64,000 bases of DNA, taken from assembly GCA_033063855.1 (NCBI GenBank), contig CP093831.1, positions 682,001 to 746,000 of the forward strand. Reading direction: 5' to 3'. Positions within the stretch are counted from its first letter, which is position 1. Each line of letters starts with the position of its first letter. The notes beneath the pieces are model-generated. The model was given only the letters and a program-made list of their open reading frames with translations. It was not told where the DNA came from and did not search any database. Below are positions 1 through 11,722 of the stretch, piece by piece. The stretch is from Smittia aterrima. Lineage: Eukaryota; Arthropoda; Insecta; Diptera; Chironomidae. The translations under genes and the position numbers were made by a program.

Positions 1-3000
1 AACAGATTTCTCATTTTCGGAATTGGTCATTGGCAACGGTCGACTGGGAAAGAGATAGAAATATGATTGATGACTCTTTGACATCTGATCGTCTTGATCT
101 GTAAAACAAGCTCGAGAAGCGACCAGATCACCTAAAGCTGCCGTGACCTTTTCTCTCCAACAAAAGATTCGAATGGTTTCACTTCCACCAAACAGATCGG
201 ATTGTGCAAATTATGTCGTTCGCGGAACTTTCATTGAGTGCTCGAACAATGCGGCGACAATCGCTCACGGAATTAATCAGTTCAACCGAAAAAAGGTTTG
301 TACCTCGTTAACTTATCTCGTGTAATATTTCACTTACATTTCTCGGGTTTTTTTTCGGGAGGGCAAGCGAAACAGCCAAAGGAGAAAGAAACGACTTATA
401 ATTTAATTTTCTTCTGCTTATCTTCGACGAGAGATCAGAGAGAAATAATTCACAAATTAATACATGAATAATAGAGCATGTAAATATTACTTAAGTGAAC
501 CAACCCGTCCCAGGAGAAAACCTTTAGCCATCGATTACTTCAATCAAGTCTCTATGCTTGACAGTTGCAACTGTCTTGCTGGGGCCAAAAGCATTTGAAT
601 ATCCCACCGAAATAAAACCGCGCACAACAATTTTAAGTAATAATATTGTTAGCATCAAAGCATTTTATGGGTGTATCAATCAATTGTTGTTCGAACAAAA
701 CGAATATTCAATACTAATTTTTCGTCTTTCTTACATGTTCATGAGACAGGGATGGGCAATACGAGAGAGATGGACGTGAAAAGACGAAAGATTAGAATTG
801 GATAAGATGTGAAAAGATCAAATCTCTTAGGAACTGCATTTATTATTAAGTTTCTTGAGATGTTTTGATTTAATAAGACGAAGAGAATTCGTAATTGTTA
901 GCTTGGCAGTGCCTTAGAGTTTGTGGGTTGAAAAAAATAGATTTGATAGCTTCTCAGTCTCTTCGCCTGTCCTCACAACGTCACTGACAATTCGTCGATG
1001 GAATAGTTTCGTTTTTCATTCGACGGATGAGACTGTCCTCTTCTTTGCTCTGCATTAATTGAATGGAGAACTGTGTGTGAGCTGCGTAGATCTCAGGAGA
1101 TAAGTTTAAAATCTTGAAAAACGAGACTCATTGACGAAAAAGCAACATACAGAAGAGATCTGTCACAATAATGGACCTCATAGACTTTTCTTTGTTGGAC
1201 CACGCTTTGTTATTCATTTAAATCATTTTACCTTTCAATAGGTCATGACTCTCCTTTCTCTCGAGTCATGATTTCATTCGATTTAAATTCAAATGAATTT
1301 TAATCACTTTTTAACCTTTTTGTTGTCTTCTGTCGTCTTTGCTTCTTCCCTCTCGATCGCTGCTGCTTTGGTGATGTATCCGAAAATGTTAGAGACTCGT
1401 CCACTTTTGGTGCGAACTAGTCCTCGGCGTTTGACATGGACTGACAGCGTTCGCTGACTGAAGAATATTTGTTGAGACAGATTTGATGGAAAACAACGAC
1501 AGCGGAGAAGCGGAGAAGACGAGAATTGACACTCCTAAAAAGCGTTTCTGTTCTTCTTCCATGTTGTAGGAGATGAATTTATAATGCGACGATGGATGGA
1601 TGGACGGAGAGTTCGTACGTTATTAAAAATGATTTATTGTTGCCAGTATTGATATTTAATGTAAAACACTCATTCTTTTGTGAATGTTAATAAATTCATT
1701 TTCCTTTCGTCTTGCACAATGGAATCGTCTCGGACATAATGATTATATACGAGGTCTAAACAATGCTTTCTTTAATCGCGAAAAGGTAATCGATCGAGAT
1801 CGTTGTCGAGAGTCGTGTTTGACTTAGTGTCGAGTCAGGTCAGCTCGTCATGCCCACCGAAAATAAATTTATCAAATCTTCGACTTTGTAAGCGGATGAA
1901 TAATTTCGTTTGGCATTTTACTCTCTCACTTGATTAATCTTCAGATTGTAATTGAAATTTTACACGATAATATGCAAATTGATTTTGTCTTTCTCTCTCG
2001 GTTATAAGCTCAAATATGATCCGCCTCACTGAAGTCCATAAAGTCTTCCTTTGATTCATTACTGAGAATTCCTGAGATCATTATTATCTCTCCGTTCCCT
2101 TCCTTCACGTCTTTCTGTTGAATTTTATCTTATTTCCGCTTTGCGTCGTCTGGGGCATGTTTGTTTTCATCTTTCGCTTGGCACTGCAATCATCATCGTC
2201 GCGAGGCAGCACCTTTGAACTGATATCTGCTGCACACAATCTACTGCACGCCAACGGTCGGAATCGATCGAACGAGGAACAATGTATTAATCAGAGATAG
2301 AAAGCTTTGCTAAGTTTTATTAGAGAATTGAACTGATTTTAAGTGGAAAAAGTGTGAGGGATGATGCCGACGAGAAATTGATGGGATTGACAGTGAACAA
2401 AGCTTGTGGAATTGTATCAAAGCGATTGCAGTATGACTTACGTGGATGAAATGATATTAAGCGCGACAGAAAGAAGAAAAAGAAAAACGCCAAAGATCAC
2501 TTTAAAGGTGGGGCCCTGCAAATCACGTCGCTTCGCTCTTCTCCTCGCTTGCTTTCCCGAAAGTCGTCTCGCGCGCGCATCCAAAACAATCGCGAGATGA
2601 AACAATCATCTAACTCTGTACACACCGTAGAGATGTTAAAATGTCGAGTAACGTTCCTAAATCCAATTTTGTATCGAGAGGAGAGGAGAGAAATATTATG
2701 TGGGCATCACAGTTCACAATTATTGTTCAATTTCTCGACATTGTTTTTATTATTTTTATGTTAGCGAGAAAGCAACAATGAGCAACTGAGAAGACAAAGC
2801 CCTTAATATGAATTATGCTGTGACGCGAATAATCATAGTTTTGATTAGAATTAGATACGCCACGACTTTGGAATGAAAGCCAAGTCGTTCATCGTCGTTT
2901 CGCTTCTGCAAAGCGAATGTGAGAGAAAATCCATGCTGAACTATTTTCACCATTAATTTAATTGTTTTGCATAAATTGCTTTTTTATTTGCTTTCGCTGC

Positions 3001-5456
3001 TTCCGTGATTTATCACAATCCGGTTTGTCGTGCATCTCTCGCCTTATGACTCGAATCCACACACAAATCACTTCGAGGAAGTTGTATGCGAATTAATTTA
3101 ATAAAGTTATTTAGTCTCATGGGACTCGAACTAAATGAAGTTGTTTAATTGGAAATTGCAGGAGAATCCGTTTTCGATCGAGCAATAATTCATACTTCGC
3201 GTCGTAATCTTTAAGATTAATAACAAAAGTTCTAAGATTGCATTCATCAGCTTCCCAGCTTTACAACAATATCGATCGGATCAAAGAAATCACGAGCAGA
3301 CACTTTTGCAACAGACGACGATGCATCGTATCGAGTTTCGCTGCTGACAAATTTGATTTCTTTTCTAGCTCGAAAGACGTTTTTGCATCTTTTGCTCAAG
3401 TGTGACATGCGATAAGATGCATATCGGGAGCATCAGATCCATGAAGTGTGCTGCAAGATGCTTTCTCATGACGTCACGAGAAGATCTCATTATGCAAACG
3501 CTTTATTTTCATGGGAACTGATTCTGATGGAAAGATAAGGAAGCTCTCAGCAAAAAGGATCTTGAATTGCAATTCGCATTCGCCTTTTTGGAGCTGAGTT
3601 TGATGGAAAACTCAATAGCTCAGCTTTATCTTAATCTAATTATTTTCCTACTGCGAATTCCCATAGATTCATTGCAGCAAAACAGTTCGAGTTGAGAAGA
3701 ATGAAATCTTAAAAAATCGCATTGACAAAAAACAAAATATTTACAAAATAAATGTCAAGCAAAAGGAACGAGGAGAAAACCTTTCTAATCTATCGACAAA
3801 ATCTCATTGAAACTTCTCAATTTCTTGCAGATAAGTTTACCTTTTGAGATTTTCTTGTTTCTTGTGATTTTAACAATTACTTTAGTAGAGTGGGGAGACT
3901 TCATCAGGGAGGTCAAATGTTTTAGAATAATTTAAAATCAAATATCTTTTGTTTAAAATCTCCAATGAACTTAAAAGTTTTTTTTACGTAATTTTCAATT
4001 GACCCACTCAAGCAAGGTTCCCTATCCGATAATCTTGTAAAAATCGCTGCGAAAATATCAGACTCTTCGACGTTTCTCTGACTGTCGGGCAAGTCTATTG
4101 TCGAGTTCATAAAATCCATGTTGTGAATTGTAATGTTTACGATTGTTTGGGAGATTAAGAGCACACACACACGCATTGAGATCAACTATTGAAAACAAAT
4201 ATGAAGAATGAAACAGCTCCGAGCATACGAAACAAGAAATATGAAGTTCTAAGGAAATTTATGGCCTTTAGGCGTGAGATGGACTCAATAGAAGAAGCTT
4301 AAGCAATTAATTCGAGACATTTTATTAGAGCTCAGCTCCATTGATCGGACTTTTCTCTAGTCGGAGTTTACCTGCATTTTGATGAAAGAGTAAACAAGCT
4401 CAAACGAAGCTGCATAAATGAAACTGCAGTGAATCGAAAGGAAAAGGCAAATAAAGTTAAATGCCGAAACGTGCTCGGCAAATTAAAATTCAGAAGCAAT
4501 TAATGATGCGGGCATCGAGCGCGTATTAATTTTCTTATGGCCTTAAGGTGAGAAAATGTGTTGTAATGTGTATCGGTCGAGTTCGGCTTGTGTCACGTTT
4601 AATTTGTTCAAGTTTTCACCTTCTTTCCTTCTCGCGAATAAAAAAAAGTTTTTCTTCTTCGCTGTTGAATAAATTAATGTTCGCGGATTCTTGTTTTCTT
4701 CGCTTGTAAATGAATGAAACTTTCCATCGAGGCAAGCAAGACTAATGACGCATATGGCACCGAACGATTTCTCGAGCACTTATATATCGAATTCTTCTCA
4801 GAAGTGTCCCGAAAATTTATGCGCGCACTCAACGACATAAAAAACAATCTCGAACGTTATGATTGGCGACGCGGCGCGAGCTTTTTGTGCTTCTAAATTT
4901 GTCTTTGAAGTTCGCGACTCATTTTGAATCACACAATTCAAATTCGAAATAATGCAATTGCAAGTTCGTAGAGGAAAAATGGAAATGATTTGTGCAATTT
5001 AGTGATTTGTCGGCTTTAACAACGAATTCAATTAAAGTGCCTTGCGCCAGAGCAGGTGTGAATGCGGGCAATTTCATGTTAAACGGTAATTTCTCGTCGG
5101 CTTTTTGATTTCAATTTGTCCTCACTCTCGATCCCAATTGTTTTCTTAGAAAAACTTTTTCTTTTCTTTCGGCGTTTTCCAACCCTCAGCGTTCACTCGC
5201 CCGACCAAAGTTTTAAAATTATCTCAACGGAATCATCAAACATGTTTTTCACATTAAGAACTTGAACTTCTGTTTGCGAGATAAAAATAGCGCTCGAGGT
5301 TTAAGTTTTACAAGGGTTGTAAATGTCATCTTCATGACTTTTGAGCTCTTAAGTAGCAAACCATGCATGCAAACAAGAAGGAAAGATGAGGAGGATGCGT
5401 GTCTGACTCACGTTCAAGTGGTCAGAGACCGTCCGTTGAGATAAAACAAGAGCCGA
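1..5456. repeat. Segmental direct repeat, copy 1
   Basis: This segment matches 58557-64000 base for base apart from about a dozen substitutions and a few indels. The offset is 58556 at the start, 58543 after a 13-bp length difference near 1000, and 58544-58545 later because of 1-nt homopolymer changes. It begins before position 1 and its copy runs past 64000, so neither boundary is visible. No coding region is convincing here. The longest overlapping reading frames near 2406-2764 are frameshifted relative to the other copy, where one frame runs 60950-61309, which argues against coding. It could be a real recent tandem duplication of more than 58 kb or two haplotypes left in series by the assembler. 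Confidence 0.97.
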
Positions 5457-8400
5457 GCTGCATTAATTGATTCAACAGCTTAGAAGTCGAGCACTTAACA
5501 GAGACGAGGGGGAGAGAGTAAAGAAGACAAGAAGGAAAAGATAAAGAAAACGCTAAAGAAATCTCTTCGTCCCCTCGTCGTCGTTGTCTTCAACAATTTC
5601 TCATTAGAGACAGATTTTATTTATGATTTTAACCTCATGTCCATTTCCAGATGAAATTCAGTCTTTGAAGAAGTAGAAGCGACTCAACTAACATGTGCTC
5701 GCCATATGAGCAAACTTTATAAGATTCTCGAACAAAAGGCGAACATTTAAATAGACAAAACTTGTCGTTCATCATCATTCATTCGTTTCGTCTCTGCGAT
5801 GTCGAAACATTCCGCGGTCTCAATAAATAGTCGCAACTCATAATTGAATCATCTTTCCTTCTTCATTGTTGTTGTGAACTTACTTGAACATGAATTTAAT
5901 TTTATTTCATTTTTTCGGTGGGATTGGTTCGCTTTATAACATCGCCGCGAGTCGATGGAAAAATTTACATTTAATCGTCCCAATTACGTAAGTCACTCGA
6001 TCGAAATTCCAGTGAGGACTGAATGTTTTGTCGTTGGTTGCCACGAGAACAACGGATGATTCTAAATCGGAAACCAAACGAAAGCGAAAAGCAATTTTTG
6101 TGTGTAAGCAGATATCTATAAAGTCAAGGAACTCTGGGAAGTCAAATTTGCATCTAAATGATCATTCCAAAGCGCAGTTGTGCGATAAAAATAACCGCCG
6201 AGCTGACGAGAAAGCAAATTTTCTATTTCGCTCCCCGAAAAAAAAAGTCAGCGGCGATGAGAAGAAGAAAAGAAATTAAAATTTGTGCACAGAGGAAAAA
6301 TAATCTTGATTTCACTCGCTGGTTTCAAACGAAGTAGAAGAATAAGAAGCTTCACTGCATTTCTTCTCGTGGCTGTTGTGCAGCAGTTTCCGTTGAGTGA
6401 CCCCTTCATTTAAATAAAATTCTATTTTCTCCAAGTCCCCCGAGTCGTCGTAGCGACGAAGCATGCAGCAGCACTCGTACATGAGAGTCATAAAACAGTG
6501 TAAGATGTGCACCAGAAGACCGAAATTTGCATAAACACAATATCGCACACATGAACTTGCAAAAGCGAAAAAAAAACGAAGAAGAGCACAACATAAAGAG
6601 ATTGGCAATGATATTCATTTTAAAAGTCACATAATGGGATTACAGTGAGAGGTCGAGATTGACGGAGGTCGAGTCGTTGGAAGATTCATCTAAGAAGGTG
6701 AGATTCGTGGCTAAGCTTCTCGAACAATTTCAACGGATCTCACTGTAGACCTTCGCACAAAACATTCTTTTTATTATTCGCTTAATTAAAAACGCATAAA
6801 ATGAAAGAGAGAAGAAACTTTTTTTCCCATTTCGCTGAAAATAAACAGTCATTAAGACAATAAATAAACTCGCGCAGGGCGAAGTTACAAAGCAACAAAG
6901 GCGATTCATATGGGCGGCTTTGCCGGAGACTAATATTGTTCTTAACTCGTAATAATGAATGGACATTGAGAGAAAAAAAATTATTTCACAAGGGAAAGGA
7001 AATTCCGTCGCAGTTGGCAATGAATAATTTCCAGTTTGGATCGTCTCCAGCTAGTCACTCGCCAATAAAAGCGTCTGTGAGTGGAGAGGAATCGCATTAT
7101 TGCGGTATGTGGAAGCTATCAGTGTCCTTTCTCTCTCGAAGCAAATTTGATTTACGATGAGTTTGCCAAGGAAATGCGAAACATTTTCATTCCCATACAC
7201 TTCTCTCCTTTTTGGTTTCATAATTTATGAGATCGAAAGAATAAGAAATTAAGAAAATTTCCTCCTCAATGTGCAGTTTTGTGCAGCGGATACTTTTTCT
7301 TCTCCTTTCCTCTTGGTGTTGCTCGACAATCTCTCATTTGGGAAGAATTTTTTCTTTCTTTATTATGGAAATAATTTTTAATGTTGGACGAAAATGAGAT
7401 CACTTTTTTGTCGTCTTCGTCGTCGTCGGGTGCTTTATGACGCTGCTTCTGCTGGTGCTGGTGTGAGAGAATCTTTTTGTGGCAGCGTTCGCTTCACAGA
7501 CTGTGAACAGTTAAGTTTTTTTTTGTTTTTCTTCGAGTAGCACTTTTTGGTTCAGTGCATTCGCAATTCTCAGGAATGCATTGAGTTGACGGTTCTCGGA
7601 TGTTATCGGAGTCAACGCCAAGGCAATGTTGATTAGGGTTTTTCATTTAGATTTAAGAAACCTTAAGTCTCTAATTTTCAATTTTCTTATTCTTAAAAAA
7701 ACATTACCAACGAATAAATTGTCAGACGAGTTAATGCAATGTGTGCATCTCATCGTGTCCGGGGGATTTTTTTTCTTCATCTCCTTGCAACGAAAATGAA
7801 GACGATGTTTGAGAGGAAAAGAAAATCCCTCGACCACAGTGAGTTCTTAACGCGCTCCCTCGCCATAAAGCGACGACAGAGAACGAGAAGCGAGAGATAA
7901 AAATAAACTTCAGTCTTTGTGCCTTAAGTCTCGCTAAGGAAATCATCTTAAAACATTTCCCATGTTGATGAGTTTTGTTCTTTAGAAGAGATTTCAAATG
8001 AACGCGGAATCGTATTCGTTTCGGAACTTCGTGGACAATGAAATTAAATTAAAATAATTTCAACTGCAGCTCGACGTCTTATCAGATTTGTGCAATCGCT
8101 TTTAGGTCAAGCTGCGAAGACATAAAAAGCCAGCCAGACTTTACGACTCAGAAAACTAATTAAGAATGGCAATTATTGCGCTACAGACCGCACGAAATTC
8201 GTTCCAGTTTGGTTTTTTTCTTTGGTCATCGTAAAAAGAAACTTCTTCCTACTTCATCGTCTCGGCGAATTAAAAGCTTAAAGAGCAATGAAATAACGAA
8301 AAGTCGTCTCTCGATTCACTTTGGCGATTCTCGCCTTTACTCCGAGCTAGACAACCGGGCGATGTTATCGATAAAATAAACAAAACGTGGTGATCAAAGT

Positions 8401-10200
8401 TCAACGACTTCCAACAGCGGGTGGGTGAGAAAATAAAAAGAAAACAACAAAAAAAAAACTTTATGACCGAGAAAGAAAATTGAAAAGTTTTTCATCAAAA
8501 AGTTTGCTTCCTGTGATTTGCGCAACGGCCAGAAATGAAATTTCCATGAAAGTAAATGCTGTTACCATCACGTACGAGAATGTTTTCCGAGCCAACCTCT
8601 CGCTCATCCATTACGCACACACATAAGTAAATTGGTCCTCGAAAATCCACCTTCGCATGTGTGATTTTTCACATTTTCACATTTCCACATGACGACGAAC
8701 AGTGACATCTTGTGTAAGGTGGAATCGAATCGATTTCGCTTATCAGTGACCATTGGAGACTAATTTGGGTCGCTTATCAATCATTTTCTTATCGAACATG
8801 AAGCAACAGAAAATTATTTCGTTATTTTGTCAATGCTTTCAGTCTCCAGTCACTGTCGCCGATAATTGCTTTGATTAAATCATTGCATCAACTCAAACAG
8901 CAAAAGCTTGATAATTTCTCAAATCCACTGGATCAAGAGAACTTCCCCCATCCAAGAAAAAAGTGAAATAATCACTTTAAACTTTTTTCTTTCTTTCTCG
9001 CGCTTCAACATGAAGAGACGAAACCAGCGAGAAAAAAAAAGTTCTGCGAACGTTGGCGGTGAAACATACAGCAACAACATCGCGATGAAGAAGAAAAAAA
9101 AAACATAAAAATTATGAATGAAAAAGAGACTTGTTGTGAAACAGCGAAGAAGAAGAAGGAGAAGCCGGGCGAGAATCCATAAAGAATAATTTTCTACTCA
9201 TCTTTACGATAATCGAGTTATTATTTCGCGTTTCACTCTTTGCTCGCTTTCGTTTTAATTTCAATTCCCTTTGACTGGCGCTGGATGGCTTTCAATTAAG
9301 TCATTCAACGGACATCTCTTCTTTTATTAGTTTCAAGAGTCTCTCGTTTTTTGTTTGGATTCGCGGACACATTTGTAAATAAATTAATCAGCGGAAACTG
9401 AAAGCAGTTAACGATCAAATTTGTTTATTTGCATTTCTCTTCTTCGTCTTGAAATTGCGATGATTCAGTTCAATCATTGTCCACTTGAAGCGATCAACGG
9501 AATCAAGACCGTCATGATAATTTTTCAAACTCAAGAAGAGAATTGATTTTTTTTTCGCTCCACAAAATTCACGAACGGGCGGTAACTCCTTGTTAGCTCG
9601 AGAGGGAAAAAATTTCAAAATGGAAATCCAACTTGACCACAAATGGTTTTCCTTCTCCCCTTTTCTTTCACCCAACGACGCTTTCCACAATTGCGAGAAT
9701 AGATTTTTCTCCTCGTTTCTTCACCCACGAGTCACTTACACTGACGAAAACAAATGAAAAAGAGAGAGAAAAAGTTTGATGAGAGACGAAAGCCGAGTTG
9801 GGAGGTGGCAGGGTGGAAAAGCAGATATAAAGAGAGAAAGAAAGGTGAGAGGGTGGAAAATATAAGGGAAACAGGACATTGCGCGCGCAGGGAGAATAGA
9901 AAGTCGCATGGCACCACTTTCCCTCACATACAACATCGCCTCATATGTGGGAAAGGATGTTTATCAGCTCATATATCCATCGATGTATGCGTCGATTTAT
10001 GTACCCGAAATATTTGAGGGGAGATTCACGAGTTTCAATTCTCTCTTAGCCGTTCGTTCACCCCCTCAAAAAAAAGAGGAATTTTCATCGGAAAACTATA
10101 ATTCGAGTGGAAATCTATTGAACGAAGAGACGTCCAACCATCGGTAAATAAATGAAATAGAATGAGCCACAAACATTCAATACACATTTATCCGTTTTGC
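5457..10200. other. Gene-free upstream DNA
   Basis: I see no supported gene in this stretch. Open frames on both strands are short, composed of low-complexity codons (Lys, Ser and Phe runs) and match no family I recognise. The sequence is AT-rich with many A or T runs. The plus strand at 9754-9900 is strongly purine-rich, with several GAGA-type repeats, and lies about 1-2 kb upstream of the probable first promoter of the BCL11 gene. It may therefore be promoter-proximal regulatory DNA; that last point is inference. Confidence 0.5.
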
Positions 10201-11685
10201 GAAATTCGTAGTTGAAAGACGAGAGAGCAGAATTATCCAGTTTCTCGCTCTCTGGACCAAACAGCAAGTCTATCTACTTCTACATACACACAGAAGTTGA
10301 AGTGAACAGAGAGAAAAAGGGAAACTTAATAAAATCTTCCTCGACCATACGAGTATGAATGCTGCATGAACACATACACAGAAGTCGAGCCGAGAGTCTT
10401 CGGCGACCAGCTAAAAGCAGCAGCGAAAGACAGCAAAGAAAATTAGATAAAGCGGTGTAGTGTTGTATTGTGCGCGCGGCGGGAGAGTAAGTGAGAGCGA
10501 ACAACAACAAATCGAGCACTCGATACAACTGATTTTCCATTTTTCGAAAAAGAAGAAACGACACGAAATGATGTAGTAAAGTTTTTCAAGAGTTGTGTGT
10601 TGTCGCTGTATATCGCTCGCCTTTATTTTCTTTCATTCTTACTTCGCTGTTTAGTTTTCCTTCACATTAGCTGCACGATAGACGCACGACGACGTGTGAT
10701 GCGGAGGATTTTTTATTAACAACATCTCTCGTAGTGATTTGAAAATCGTCGTAACGAAACAACATTTGTCTCGCGAGCCTCGTGTGTTGTTGATCTTTCA
10801 AAGAAGGAAGAGAATAAGTTTCGGGAGAAAAGGAATTTTCCAAAATATCTTCTCGTCCCCGTACTCGTATCGGGGGGTTACCAATTTTAGTGGTTGATAC
10901 ACACAAGCAGTGGTGGTTCGGTGAGAGAAGAGATACACTCAGATGACTATTAAAATCTCCTATGTACATGTGCCATGAGATATAAATATGTTTCTTTTTT
11001 CTGTGGATGGGGACATTTATGTATGGTGAACACACAATATTTTTTATATCGTTTGGCCGGTGAGTTAACGTTTCTTCGTCCATCGATGCATTAGATGTAA
11101 ACGGACTGTCGTCGAGTGAAGACGCAAAATCTATTGATAAAAAATATTTTAAAACAAAAAATAATTCAGTGGATTTTTTGCTGGTGAACATGAGCAAGTG
11201 ATTTTTGTGGAAAATTCTGAATTTTAATTTATGACAAAAAAATTAAAAAAATATTTTGTGGATTATAACAAAAAAAAAGTGAACATTCGAAAGGATTTTT
11301 GTGATTTCTTGTGAATATTTTCGAAACATTTTCCGTGTGATTTTTCCCGGGAAAATTTAGGAAAAACATTCTGAATAATTTCGTGTTAGTTTAATTTGGT
11401 TTGGCGCAGTGCTCGTCATGAATAATTGCGGAATCTTAGTTGGTCCATTGACAGTTTAATGAAGAAGAAGGCAGGACCTCAGTGAACAGGATTGTCCAAG
11501 GATATTTTAACACAATTGTCCTATGAATAATTTAAATAATCAAAAAGGAAGAAGAGAAAAGAAGAAAATATAATTTTTTCTCGTGAAGTTCGGCTGTGAC
11601 TTGAGAGAAATTATTTGAGAACGGAAGTTGGGTGCTTTGTGTCTGATAAATAAACTTCTGCGAGTGAGAAAAAATATCATCCAAA
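10200..11685 (+). promoter_or_regulatory. Probable 5' UTR/promoter region of distal first exon
   Basis: The stretch before the ATG at 11686 has the look of a long dipteran 5' leader: CAA-rich repeats near 10500, then AT-rich sequence with repeated GTGA and TTTTGTG words from about 11160 to 11680. A possible donor, GA|GTAAGTGAG at 10487, could end an upstream non-coding exon. I could not fix a transcription start, because no TATA/Inr pair at good spacing stands out. A 176-codon minus-strand open frame (10667-11197) overlaps here but has no recognisable motif and is treated as chance. Confidence 0.35.
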
Positions 11686-11722
11686 ATGAGAATTAAAATG
11701 CCAGCTGTTCGCATTGCACAAG
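11686..11722 (+). CDS. Bcl11: BCL11 gene, alternative distal first coding exon (1a)
   Basis: The sequence CCAAAATG gives a good start context. It is followed by 12 codons (MRIKMPAVRIAQ) plus one base, then the donor G|GTAATT at 11722/11723. The phase (one leftover base) is exactly what exon 2 at 31811 needs, giving MRIKMPAVRIAQ-A-DSDTGE. This isoform would be 954 residues. The exon lies 20.1 kb upstream of exon 2, behind a leader-like sequence. I call it an alternative to exon 1b at 26768 because both have an ATG, the same phase and a proper donor. RNA evidence is needed to be sure; a chance ATG with a donor in the right phase cannot be excluded. Confidence 0.5.

Noticed and set aside
143..325. 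60-codon frame preserved in both repeat copies, ending near a donor-like GTTTGT
   Set aside because: Identity of both copies carries no evidence of constraint because all surrounding DNA is equally identical; the peptide is not recognised.
2406..2764. Overlapping frames in repeat copy 1 that are one frame in copy 2 (60950-61309)
   Set aside because: Frame differs between nearly identical copies because of homopolymer length; the pattern indicates non-coding DNA, not a broken gene.
10667..11197. 176-codon minus-strand open frame
   Set aside because: No recognisable motif, lies opposite the probable 5' leader of exon 1a and has no promoter of its own.
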